Assembly (NCBI GenBank): GCA_002349565.1
Contig: DEDN01000024.1
Span: forward strand, 365-28,488
DNA from: Alphaproteobacteria bacterium UBA2903
GTDB lineage: Bacteria > Pseudomonadota > Alphaproteobacteria > CAAGCB01 > CAG-977
Reading direction: 5' to 3'
Length of the DNA stretch: 28,124 bases
The position numbers and the translations under genes are program-made. Positions 1 to 7,703 of this stretch are shown here, piece after piece. A model generated the notes under the pieces. The model saw only the letters and a program-made list of their open reading frames with translations. It made no database searches and had not been told where the DNA came from. The first letter of the stretch is position 1. Every line of letters begins with the position of its first letter.

Positions 1-46
1 AAGCAATCCCGGGACAGGTCGGCACAAGTGCCAATACTTGCATGGG

Positions 47-90
47 ACTGCCGCGCCCCTGTCGGGGCTCGCAGTTGCGATTCTTTTTTT
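47..90 (+). terminator. Terminator-like hairpin at window edge
   Basis: ACTGC at 47-51 pairs with GCAGT at 71-75. The inner GCCCC/GGGGC arms are closed by a TGTC loop, and seven Ts follow at 84-90. The eight bases between stem and T-run make it an imperfect intrinsic terminator for a plus-strand transcript that would enter from outside the window. Alternatively, the longer pairing CTGTCG/CGACAG plus GGCTC/GAGCC, spanning 58-105, could form on either strand just past the alpha-E stop codon. No gene is visible in 1-110. Confidence 0.35.
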
Positions 91-110
91 GTGAGCCTGC
101 GACAGCAGAC

Positions 111-1034
111 TTATCCGCCCGAAAAATCCTTGCGGATTTGGTCGGACAAATCCGCCGTAAAGCCGATAAAATCCGTTAAAAATTCGTGCAAAGACCGCTG
201 TTTTAAAATATCGGGCAAAGTCGACGTGCTTAAAAACGCCTGTTCCTGCGACGCGATTTTCAGCGACACGGAATCTTTTTTCAGCGCGCTTAAACTGGTG
301 ACGATTTCCGTATACGCGCTTAACAGCGACCGCGGGAAAATCGGGCTGAAAATCAGCATCTCGATAATTTTTTCGGGCTTCGGCGATTCCCTGTAAATCG
401 TGCGGTACGCCTGCCCGCCGCCGACGGAACGCAACACTTCGCCCCACTGGTAATCGTCTATCAGCCCTTTGTCCGCGCTGTCTGGCGGCAATAAAATATG
501 GTACTTCACATCCAGCAGGCGCGCCGTAAAGTCCGCCCGCTCGACAAAAGTCCCCAGCCGTGCGAACTGAAACGCTTCGTCATAAACCATCATGCTCAGC
601 GTCAATCCGCGGAACAGCTCGGTTCTGTCCTTTATCCATTCAAAAAATTCGCAAAAGCCCGTTTGTTCCATGCCGTCATAGTACAAACCCTGCATTTCAA
701 TCCATGTCGCATTGATGCTTTCAAACATTTCTTCGGGCAAAGCACTGCGTTCCGAACGCGCGTTTTCGCGTCCCGCCTTGATGCAGGAAAACACGCTGGA
801 CGGGTTGTCCAAATCGAAAATCATAAAGTTCAACACGTTTTTGGATGTCAGTTCGGTATATTTGGCTTTAAAGCCGTCGATTTGCCCCGAAATCGTCAAA
901 ATCGGATCCCAACCCGCATCCGCTCCGGGCAGCTGTTCCATGCGGTAAGCTGCCTCCAGCAAACGGGCGATGTGCTGCGCCCGTTCAATCATGCGGGTCA
1001 TCCAGTAAATATTGTCTGCGGTTCTGCTCAACAT
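111..1034 (-). CDS. Alpha-E domain protein (DUF403 family)
   Basis: This 307-residue protein starts MLSRTADNIYWMTRMIER, the usual opening of alpha-E (DUF403) proteins, and has the usual family length of about 310. It looks all-helical and cytoplasmic, with no signal peptide or membrane segment. The start is supported by a strong Shine-Dalgarno (AAGGAGGA on the minus strand, forward 1042-1049) lying inside the end of the upstream ATP-grasp gene, so the two are translationally close. Family knowledge: alpha-E proteins travel with circularly permuted ATP-grasp proteins, often with a transglutaminase-like protein and the Anbu proteasome-like peptidase. The biochemical role is unsettled, though a peptide-bond-forming or peptide-modifying partnership has been proposed. 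No transglutaminase or Anbu gene follows here within the 110 bases left. Family assignment is firm, function is not. Confidence 0.88.
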   Translation of the reverse strand: MLSRTADNIYWMTRMIERAQHIARLLEAAYRMEQLPGADAGWDPILTISGQIDGFKAKYTELTSKNVLNFMIFDLDNPSSVFSCIKAGRENARSERSALPEEMFESINATWIEMQGLYYDGMEQTGFCEFFEWIKDRTELFRGLTLSMMVYDEAFQFARLGTFVERADFTARLLDVKYHILLPPDSADKGLIDDYQWGEVLRSVGGGQAYRTIYRESPKPEKIIEMLIFSPIFPRSLLSAYTEIVTSLSALKKDSVSLKIASQEQAFLSTSTLPDILKQRSLHEFLTDFIGFTADLSDQIRKDFSGG

Positions 1035-1037
1035 GGT

Positions 1038-2510
1038 TCAGTCCTCCTTATCCCCGACAACCCAAGTGTCTTTGGTTCCGCCGCCCTGCGACGAATTGAC
1101 GACCAGAGAACCCTCGCGCAAGGCAACGCGCGTCAAAGCCCCCGGAACGACGACAACTTTGTCGGGATTTTGCATCAGCGCAAACGGACGCAAATCGACA
1201 TGCCGCGGGGCAAGCCCTTCGGCTTGCAGCGTCGGCGCGGAGGACAAAGCCAACGTCGGCTGAGCAATGTAGTTTTCGGGATGAAGCTTGATTTTTTCCT
1301 TGAACGTTTCGATTTCCGCCTTGGTCGCTTTGGGACCGATAAGCATGCCGTATCCGCCCGAACCGTGCGTTTCCTTTATCACCAGTTCGCCGATGTGTTC
1401 CAGAGCATACTTGCAGTCGTCGGGCTTTGCCAAAGTGTACGTCGGCACGTTGTTCAAAATCGGCTTTTCGCCCAAATAGAACTCAATCATCTGCGGAACG
1501 TAGGGGTAAACCGACTTGTCGTCCGCAACGCCGTTGCCGATGGCGTTGGCAAGCGTGACTTTCTTTTTCATCATCGCGCGGTACAGCCCCGGACAGCCCA
1601 GCATGGAGTCTTTGCGGAACACTTCGGGGTCAAGGAATCGATCGTCCAAGCGTTTGTAAATCACGTCGACGCGTTCCGCGCCGTCCACCGTGCGCATGTA
1701 AACGCAATCGTCGTCACCGACGAACAAATCCTGCCCCGTGACCAGTTCGACGCCCATTTCATACGCCAAAAAAGCGTGTTCAAAGTATGCGCTGTTGTAC
1801 ATCCCCGGCGTCAGCAGGACGGCGCGCGGGTTTTCGACGCCTTCGGGCGCACAAGCCAGCAATGTTTTTTTCAATTCCCGCGGATAGATGTCAACGGGCA
1901 ACACGTTGTAGCGTTTGAACAAATCGGGGAACAGACGGCGCATGACCTCGCGGTCCTCTAGCATATAGGACACGCCCGACGGGGTGCGGAGGTTGTCCTC
2001 CAGCACATAAAAGTCTTGCGGCGACGTGCGCACAATGTCGATGCCCGAAATGTGGACATGAACACCGTTCGGGGGCGTGAAGTCCTCGACTTCGGCGGTG
2101 TATTCCGTGTTTTTCAGCACCAGATCGGACGGGACGACGCCCGCTTTCAAAATGTCGCGGGTGGTGTAAACGTCCTGCACAAAGCGGTTTAAGGCTTTGA
2201 CGCGCTGACAGATGCCCGCGTTCAGCTTTTCCCATTCTTTGGCGGCGATGATGCGCGGCACGGGATCGAACGGAATCAGGCGTTCGACGCCCGCCTGTTC
2301 GCCGTACACGGCAAACGTGATGCCCATGCGGCGGAACAGAATGTCGGCTTGTTTGTTTCTTTGTTCCAATGTTTCGGGGGGCTGGTGCTTCAGCCAATCG
2401 TCGTACAGTTTGTAAGCTTCGGCGATTTGACGGTCGGAGGTGATCATCTCGTCATAAGAATCGGAAACGTAAGCTTCAAAATCGTACTTCGGTTTGGCAG
2501 AGTCGTTCAT
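1038..2510 (-). CDS. Circularly permuted ATP-grasp protein (type 2)
   Basis: This 490-residue protein belongs to the circularly permuted ATP-grasp group (DUF404/DUF407). Supporting stretches are GVHVHISGIDIVRTSPQDFY and VLEDNLRTPSGVSYMLEDR in the N-terminal half, and ELVIKETHGSGGYGMLIGP, a glycine-rich ATP-grasp loop, near the C-terminus. ATP-grasp enzymes usually join a carboxylate to an amine through an acyl-phosphate; the substrate here is unknown. I chose the ATG at 2510 because GGGGA lies nine bases upstream, whereas the in-frame ATG at 2531 has no ribosome binding site. It is followed after 3 nt by the alpha-E gene, so the two form an operon. A plausible promoter lies at 2549-2577. Cytoplasmic, with no membrane segment. 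Confidence 0.88.
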   Translation of the reverse strand: MNDSAKPKYDFEAYVSDSYDEMITSDRQIAEAYKLYDDWLKHQPPETLEQRNKQADILFRRMGITFAVYGEQAGVERLIPFDPVPRIIAAKEWEKLNAGICQRVKALNRFVQDVYTTRDILKAGVVPSDLVLKNTEYTAEVEDFTPPNGVHVHISGIDIVRTSPQDFYVLEDNLRTPSGVSYMLEDREVMRRLFPDLFKRYNVLPVDIYPRELKKTLLACAPEGVENPRAVLLTPGMYNSAYFEHAFLAYEMGVELVTGQDLFVGDDDCVYMRTVDGAERVDVIYKRLDDRFLDPEVFRKDSMLGCPGLYRAMMKKKVTLANAIGNGVADDKSVYPYVPQMIEFYLGEKPILNNVPTYTLAKPDDCKYALEHIGELVIKETHGSGGYGMLIGPKATKAEIETFKEKIKLHPENYIAQPTLALSSAPTLQAEGLAPRHVDLRPFALMQNPDKVVVVPGALTRVALREGSLVVNSSQGGGTKDTWVVGDKED

Positions 2511-2548
2511 TTTGCGCAAATCCCCTTTCATTTTAGTTTAACTGATTG

Positions 2549-2577
2549 ATGATATATGTTAGTTTGCTTTGAATCAA
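2549..2577 (-). promoter_or_regulatory. Sigma-70-like promoter of the ATP-grasp/alpha-E operon
   Basis: Read on the minus strand there is a -35 TTGATT (forward 2572-2577), a 17-base spacer and a -10 TATCAT (forward 2549-2554). Both boxes are close to consensus and lie about 40 bases upstream of the chosen start. The -35 half is part of a 13-bp palindrome (2572-2584). Confidence 0.55.
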
Positions 2578-2578
2578 T

Positions 2579-2607
2579 TTGATTGAGCAACTTTTTTGCG
2601 GTTTTAA
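2579..2607 (+). promoter_or_regulatory. Possible promoter of the lipoprotein-comM operon
   Basis: TTGATT at 2579-2584, a 17-base spacer and TTTTAA at 2602-2607 form a weak sigma-70-like arrangement upstream of the lipoprotein start at 2628. Its -35 is the mirror half of the palindrome that supplies the -35 of the divergent promoter. The -10 matches poorly, so this is tentative. Confidence 0.3.
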
Positions 2608-2627
2608 CGGCTTTTGGGTGGATTTTT

Positions 2628-2918
2628 ATGAAAAAAGCGGCGTTTTTGATGGTTTTTCCGATGCTTTTCGGCTGTACGCGGGTGATCATTCCGAACGAAG
2701 AATCGACAATCATTCTGCAGCAGCCCGTTACGCGCGAGGTTTTTTACTGCGAATCGACATCGGGCGTCCCCGCCGATATCTGCGCTGCGGAACTGGAGGA
2801 AAAAGGCTTTGTCCGCCTGACGGACAAACCGACTTTTACAGGCAAGGACGACATCCCGCAAAAAGGGTCGTACCCCACCCGCCGCTATCGCGACAAGCAA
2901 GACATTCCGCGCTGGTAA
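2628..2918 (+). CDS. Small predicted lipoprotein
   Basis: This 96-residue protein starts MKKAAFLMVFPMLFGCTRV. That is a basic N-terminus, a short hydrophobic stretch and a lipobox-like LFGC ending at Cys16, so it is probably exported and lipid-anchored. The mature part is short, polar and has three further cysteines (FYCES, ADICAAEL and the lipidated one excluded). The C-terminus YRDKQDIPRW has no known domain I recognise. The start is supported by GGGTGG six bases upstream; the longer in-frame start at 2583 would bury the signal peptide. Its stop is 3 nt before comM, so it heads the comM operon. Function unknown. Confidence 0.7.
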   Translation: MKKAAFLMVFPMLFGCTRVIIPNEESTIILQQPVTREVFYCESTSGVPADICAAELEEKGFVRLTDKPTFTGKDDIPQKGSYPTRRYRDKQDIPRW

Positions 2919-2921
2919 CTC

Positions 2922-4433
2922 ATGCTTGCCCGCATTGACACCGTTGCGTTCAAAGGCATCGAAGTTCTGCCCGTTACGACCGAAGTGCATATTGCTTCGG
3001 GCATTCCCGCGTTTACCATCGTCGGACTGCCCGACAAAGCCGTGGGCGAAAGCAAAGAGCGCGTTCGCGCCGCTTTGAATTCCATCGGGCTGGCTTTGCC
3101 CGCAAAACGCATCACGGTCAACCTTGCCCCCGCGGATGTGATTAAAGAAGGCTCGCACTTCGATTTGCCGATTGCTTTGGGGCTGCTGGCGGCGATGCAG
3201 ATCATTCCCGCGCCCGCGTTGGACAATGCGGTCGTGATGGGCGAACTGGGATTGGACGGACGCATTGCGGGCGTTGCGGGAATTTTGCCCGCCGCCGTGT
3301 TCGCGACCGAACGGAACGCGGCTTTCGTCTGCCCCGAAAATCAAGGCGGGGAAGCGGCTTGGTCGGGCAACGAAAAAATTTACGCCGCGCCGAATTTGAC
3401 CGCCCTTATCGCTTTGTTCAAGGATAATGTTTCTTTGCCTCAGCCCAAAGCGCGAACCATGCCGTTAAATCCCTCTTTGCCCGATATGAAAGACATCAAG
3501 GGGCAGGAAAACGCCAAGCGCGCCGCCGAAATCGCCGCGGCGGGCGGACACAATCTGCTGATGATAGGTCCTCCGGGGTCGGGAAAGTCCATGCTTGCCG
3601 CGCGGATTCCGTCTTTGCTGCCACCCTTGAGCGCGCGTGAAATTCTGGAAATCAGCATGATTCATTCGGTCGCGGGATTGATTCAAGACGGCCGCCTGAT
3701 TGCCGAACGTCCGTTCCGCGCGCCGCATCACTCCGCGTCCATGCCCGCTTTGGTGGGCGGCGGGCAGAAAGCCAAACCCGGCGAGATTTCCTTGGCACAC
3801 AAAGGCGTTTTGTTCCTTGACGAACTGCCCGAATTTTCCCGCACGACGCTGGAAGCTTTGCGCCAGCCTTTGGAAACGGGAACGGTCAGCGTCGCGCGCG
3901 TCAATCTGCACGTTACTTATCCCGCTCAATTTCAGCTGATTGCGGCGATGAATCCGTGCCGCTGCGGATACTTGGGCGTGAACGGACAGGAATGTTCCCG
4001 CGCTCCGCGCTGTGCCGAAGAATACCAGTCCCGCATATCGGGTCCCTTGTTCGACCGCATCGACATGCATATCGACGTTCCCGCCGTCGCGCCGTGGGAA
4101 CTGGCAAAAGCGCAAGCGGGCGAAAGTTCCGCCGACATCGCAAAGCGCGTCGCCGCCGCTTTGGCGGTACAGGAAAAACGCTACGACGGCTACGGCATCA
4201 CGAAAAACGCCCAAGCGTCGGGTTCGGTACTGGACGAAACGGTCGACTTGACCGCCGAAGCGCAAACTCTGCTGATTTCAGCGGCGGAAAGAATGCGTTT
4301 GAGCGCACGCGGCTACCACCGTGTTTTGCGCGTCGCGCGCACCGTTGCGGATTTGGCGCAGTCGGCGAAAGTCCAACCCGCGCACATCGCCGAAGCCCTT
4401 TCGTACAGGCGGCTGCTTTATGGCGAAAAATAA
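2922..4433 (+). CDS. comM: ComM/YifB-family Mg-chelatase-like AAA+ ATPase
   Basis: This is a 503-residue, full-length member of the YifB/ComM family. The N-terminal ChlI-like domain contains FTIVGLPDKAVGESKERVRA (residues 31-50). Walker A is GPPGSGKS (216-223) and Walker B is VLFLDE (296-301). A cysteine cluster, CRC at 346-348 then C358 and C364, follows. The C-terminal helical domain contains LSARGYHRVLRVARTVADL. Known family role: ComM is a hexameric helicase that promotes branch migration of incoming DNA during natural transformation; many non-competent bacteria also carry it. It acts in the cytoplasm. Its last 14 bases overlap the start of the methyltransferase gene, implying coupled translation. 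No competence uptake genes are visible nearby. Confidence 0.92.
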   Translation: MLARIDTVAFKGIEVLPVTTEVHIASGIPAFTIVGLPDKAVGESKERVRAALNSIGLALPAKRITVNLAPADVIKEGSHFDLPIALGLLAAMQIIPAPALDNAVVMGELGLDGRIAGVAGILPAAVFATERNAAFVCPENQGGEAAWSGNEKIYAAPNLTALIALFKDNVSLPQPKARTMPLNPSLPDMKDIKGQENAKRAAEIAAAGGHNLLMIGPPGSGKSMLAARIPSLLPPLSAREILEISMIHSVAGLIQDGRLIAERPFRAPHHSASMPALVGGGQKAKPGEISLAHKGVLFLDELPEFSRTTLEALRQPLETGTVSVARVNLHVTYPAQFQLIAAMNPCRCGYLGVNGQECSRAPRCAEEYQSRISGPLFDRIDMHIDVPAVAPWELAKAQAGESSADIAKRVAAALAVQEKRYDGYGITKNAQASGSVLDETVDLTAEAQTLLISAAERMRLSARGYHRVLRVARTVADLAQSAKVQPAHIAEALSYRRLLYGEK

Positions 4434-5547
4434 AGCGCAGCTGGGGCAGTTCTTTACCACGAACGCCGACGCCGTTTTGCGGGGGTTCGAGCCTTTTGTC
4501 GCGGGAAAAGCCGTCACCGATCCGTTTGCGGGAAACGGCGATTTGCTGCGCTGGGCGAAAAAAAACGGCGCGAAAAGCGTCAAAGGCTACGACATCGACC
4601 CCGCCTGCATCGACAACAAAACCGTGTTTGAAAACGATTCGCTGAAAACACCGCAAGCGTATGATTTTGTCGTAACAAATCCGCCTTATCTGTACCAAAA
4701 CAAAATGGCGGACAATTCGCTTTTGACCCGATCCAAGCATACGGATTTGTATCAGCTGGCTTTGGAAAAGCTGACGAACTCCCGCGCGGGAATCGTGATT
4801 GTGCCGATAAACTTTCTGTCCGCGCAAAACGCCCGCTACATTCGGCGGACGTTCTTTGAACGCTTTGCCGTCAAGCGCGCCGTTTACTTTACGCAGCAGG
4901 TTTTTGCCGATACGACGTACAACGTTATCGCTTTGTATTACGAAAAAAAGCTCGCGAAAACGGACAGCCTCGCTTTTGATTTGATTATCGAACCGCAGGG
5001 AAATCTTCTGCCCGTTTCGCTGCAAAAGCAATTCGACTGGCAAATCAGCGGGGAATTCCTGTCCGCCGTAAACAGCACGCCGAACCGCCTGAAAATCGGA
5101 CGCATCGAACAATCGGACGTCACGGCGGGAAGCATCGAAACGCACATTGCCTTGAACCATTCGGACAACAGGCAGACCGCTTTCGTATCGCTCGAAACGG
5201 CAGAGCTTTTCGCCCGCAACATCGTTGTTTTGAAAGCCATCGACACTGGAACGGAAAGCGGCAAAATCCGACTGGAAGACCGACGGACGTACGGCATTGA
5301 CGCTTTAATCAGCTTGAAAACTTCGCGCAATCAAATCGAACTGTTGTTTCCCGAATCGGTTTCCGTCGCCGAACAGGAACGGCTGATAACCGCTTTCAAC
5401 ACCGTTTTGAACAAAGCGCGCGAACGGTATTTTTCCCTGTTTATGACGAATTTCCGCGACCATGACCGCAAGCGGGTTTCTTTCGGCTTTGTTTACCGTC
5501 TGCTCAACGCGCTTTATTTTTCAAAAATAAACGGCTATGCTGAATAA
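4420..5547 (+). CDS. Predicted N6-adenine DNA methyltransferase, no visible restriction partner
   Basis: This 375-residue protein has the order of motifs of gamma-type N6-adenine methyltransferases: a motif X-like GQFFTT (9-14), the S-adenosylmethionine-binding DPFAGNG (34-40), acidic GYDID (56-60) and the catalytic NPPY (87-90). The region after about residue 200 would hold the target-recognition part and has no motif I recognise. The start at 4420 lies 14 bases inside comM; upstream in-frame codons run through comM coding sequence and are less credible. No endonuclease gene is adjacent, so it looks like an orphan or accessory methylase. It is 13 nt upstream of the response-regulator gene. 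A non-DNA substrate is possible but NPPY makes adenine the best guess. Confidence 0.75.
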   Translation: MAKNKAQLGQFFTTNADAVLRGFEPFVAGKAVTDPFAGNGDLLRWAKKNGAKSVKGYDIDPACIDNKTVFENDSLKTPQAYDFVVTNPPYLYQNKMADNSLLTRSKHTDLYQLALEKLTNSRAGIVIVPINFLSAQNARYIRRTFFERFAVKRAVYFTQQVFADTTYNVIALYYEKKLAKTDSLAFDLIIEPQGNLLPVSLQKQFDWQISGEFLSAVNSTPNRLKIGRIEQSDVTAGSIETHIALNHSDNRQTAFVSLETAELFARNIVVLKAIDTGTESGKIRLEDRRTYGIDALISLKTSRNQIELLFPESVSVAEQERLITAFNTVLNKARERYFSLFMTNFRDHDRKRVSFGFVYRLLNALYFSKINGYAE

Positions 5548-5560
5548 AAAAGGGGAAAGC

Positions 5561-6268
5561 ATGGATAAAACCGAAAACGCGCTGAACAATCCGCTGATTT
5601 TGGTCGTCGACGACGACAACCGTTTGCGCAAACTGCTGCAAAAGTTTTTGACCGACAGCGGGTATCGCGTCTTTACCGCCGCCGACACGGCTCAAGCCGA
5701 TGAAATGCGCGGCTGGTATCAGTTCGACTTGATGGTCGTCGACGTAATGATGCCGCGCGAAACGGGACTGGAGTTCACCGCGCGCCTGCGCAAAGCGGGC
5801 GAAAACGTCCCCGTTTTGATGCTGACCGCCATGGGCGAAACGGACGACCGCATCAACGGGCTGGAAGCGGGCGCGGACGATTATCTGCCAAAGCCTTTCG
5901 AACCGCGCGAGCTGCTGTTGCGAATCAACTCGATTTTGCGCCGCGTGATGAGCAAACCGCCCGAAAAACAAAAAGCCGAAGTCAAATTCGGCGCGTTCCG
6001 CTACGATTTGGACGAACACGCGCTGTTTCGCGGGTCGGAGCGCGTGCGTCTGCCGCTGTCCGAAGACGCGCTGTTAAGCTTGCTGGCGCAAAAAGCGGGG
6101 CAGGACATTTCCCGCGAAGAGCTGGCGCAGAAAACGGGCAACGAAACGAATTTGCGCACCATCGACGTGCAAATCACCCGCCTGCGCCGCCGCATCGAAC
6201 CCGACGCAAGCCAGCCGCGCTACATCCAAACCGTCCGCGGCAAAGGCTATTCTTTGATACCGGATTAA
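5561..6268 (+). CDS. OmpR/PhoB-family response regulator
   Basis: This 235-residue protein has a receiver domain (about 11-125) with the acidic pocket DDD at 17-19, phosphoacceptor Asp61 in DVMMP, Thr89 in LMLTA and Lys111 in LPKPFEP. The C-terminal winged-helix DNA-binding domain ends in PRYIQTVRGKGYSLIPD, typical of OmpR-type regulators. AGGGGA five to six bases upstream of the ATG at 5561 decides the start. The kinase gene begins 4 nt after its stop, making a cognate pair. The regulon is unknown; its own downstream neighbour pckG, with palindromes in its leader, is an obvious but unproven target. A specific orthologue name is not claimed. Confidence 0.92.
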   Translation: MDKTENALNNPLILVVDDDNRLRKLLQKFLTDSGYRVFTAADTAQADEMRGWYQFDLMVVDVMMPRETGLEFTARLRKAGENVPVLMLTAMGETDDRINGLEAGADDYLPKPFEPRELLLRINSILRRVMSKPPEKQKAEVKFGAFRYDLDEHALFRGSERVRLPLSEDALLSLLAQKAGQDISREELAQKTGNETNLRTIDVQITRLRRRIEPDASQPRYIQTVRGKGYSLIPD

Positions 6269-6272
6269 ACTC

Positions 6273-7607
6273 ATGAGCTTTGATTTCAGCGCGCGCTGGC
6301 GTTCTTTCAGACATCGTTTCCTGCCCAACAGGCTTTGGGCGCGGTCGCTGCTGATTATGGTGACCCCCGTTATTTTGCTGCAAACCATCGGCACGGTCGT
6401 GTTTTACGACAACCATTGGCAGTCGGTCAGCCGCCGTTTGGCTTTGGGCATTGCGGCGGAAATCAAGCTGACCATCGATGCTTACGCCGAAATCGACGAT
6501 CCCGCCGAAAAACAGGAGCTGATGCAGCGTTTGATGCAGACGTCGCGCTTCACTTTGCGCTTTCTGCCGCCCGTCGACAATCCCCCGCGCACGAAAGTCA
6601 AGCCGTCGATTCGCACGGCGGAATTGATTCCCGCGCTGAAAGCCGTCGGTTATCCGTTCCAAGCTTTTCCCATGCGCAACGACTACAGTTTGCGGCTGAT
6701 GTTCTACACGCCCGATACGACGCTGGAAGTTTTGCTGCCGTACAAGTTTTTCTTTTCATCGACGACTTACGTTTTCGCACTGTGGATTTTCGGGTCGTCG
6801 CTGCTGCTGACGGGCATTGCCGTTTTGTTTCTAAGGAACCAAATCCGCCCGATTTTGCGTTTGGCGTCTGCGGCGGAAAACTTCGGTTTGGGGCGCGACG
6901 TCGAAACGTTCAAGCCCGAGGGCGCGACCGAAGTCCGCCAAGCGGCAACGTCCTTTATCAAAATGCGCGACCGCATCCGCAGACATATCGAGGAACGAAC
7001 CCGCATGCTGGCGGGCGTTTCGCATGATTTAAGGACGCCTTTGACCCGCATGCGCCTGCAGCTGAGCATGATGGGCGACGACGAAAACGCGCGCGATTTG
7101 CTCAGCGACGTGATGGAAATGGAACACATGGTCAACGGGTATTTGGACTTTGCCCGCGGCGAGGGAAAAGAGCAGGCGGAGCCGACCGACATTCCCGATT
7201 TGATTGCCAAAACGGTCGATTCCCTGCGCAAAGACGGCGTTGCGCTCAGCTTTACGGCGAACGCGCCGCTGACGATGAACATCCGCCGCCACGACTTCAA
7301 GCGGTGCTTGTGGAATTTGATAACGAACGCGGAACGCTACGGCACGGTCGTGCGCGTCGGACTGAATGTCAAGGAACACTTTGCCGAAATCACGGTCGAA
7401 GACAACGGTCCAGGCATCCCCGCCGAAAAACGCGACGACGTGTTCAAAGCGTTTTTCCGTCTGGACGAATCGCGCAACACGCAAACGGGCGGCGTCGGGC
7501 TGGGGCTGACCATCACGCGCGACATCGTTTTGTCCCACGGCGGAAAAATCCTGATGGGCGACAGCGCGCTGGGCGGACTGAAAGCCGTTTTGATTTTCCC
7601 GAAATAA
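6273..7607 (+). CDS. EnvZ-like membrane sensor histidine kinase
   Basis: This is a 444-residue sensor kinase. Membrane segments lie at about 21-45 and 164-187, flanking a periplasmic sensor of about 118 residues with no recognised ligand motif. A HAMP linker follows (about 188-240). The dimerisation and phosphoacceptor domain has SHDLRTPLTRM with His251. The ATP-binding domain shows the N box NLITNAERYG (348-357), the G1 box DNGPGIP (377-383) and the G2 box GGVGLGL (406-412). It sits in the inner membrane and should phosphorylate the regulator encoded 4 nt upstream. The H-box resembles EnvZ-type kinases. It appears to end the lipoprotein-comM-methylase operon; no clear terminator follows before pckG. 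Confidence 0.93.
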   Translation: MSFDFSARWRSFRHRFLPNRLWARSLLIMVTPVILLQTIGTVVFYDNHWQSVSRRLALGIAAEIKLTIDAYAEIDDPAEKQELMQRLMQTSRFTLRFLPPVDNPPRTKVKPSIRTAELIPALKAVGYPFQAFPMRNDYSLRLMFYTPDTTLEVLLPYKFFFSSTTYVFALWIFGSSLLLTGIAVLFLRNQIRPILRLASAAENFGLGRDVETFKPEGATEVRQAATSFIKMRDRIRRHIEERTRMLAGVSHDLRTPLTRMRLQLSMMGDDENARDLLSDVMEMEHMVNGYLDFARGEGKEQAEPTDIPDLIAKTVDSLRKDGVALSFTANAPLTMNIRRHDFKRCLWNLITNAERYGTVVRVGLNVKEHFAEITVEDNGPGIPAEKRDDVFKAFFRLDESRNTQTGGVGLGLTITRDIVLSHGGKILMGDSALGGLKAVLIFPK

Positions 7608-7646
7608 AACAGTTAAAAAAAACTACCCTCGGGCGAAAAATTCGGC

Positions 7647-7692
7647 TACACTCTTTCACCAGAGAATCGAGGTCGATTCTTCTTGTCAAGAA
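7647..7692 (+). promoter_or_regulatory. pckG leader: possible -10 and two palindromes
   Basis: TACACT at 7647-7652 could be a -10 box, though no good -35 lies at the right distance. Two dyads follow. AGAATCGA (7663-7670) and TCGATTCT (7673-7680) form an 18-bp palindrome around GG. TTCTTG (7680-7685) and CAAGAA (7687-7692) form a 13-bp palindrome around T. The spacers are too short for RNA hairpins with full stems, so they look like protein-binding sites just downstream of transcription start. The binding protein is unknown. Confidence 0.45.
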
Positions 7693-7703
7693 AGAGGTTT
7701 ATA

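Noticed and set aside
498..1961. Long open plus-strand frame opposite the alpha-E and ATP-grasp genes
   Set aside because: It runs antisense to two recognisable genes, has low-complexity basic composition and no ribosome binding site. It results from codon bias of the real genes.
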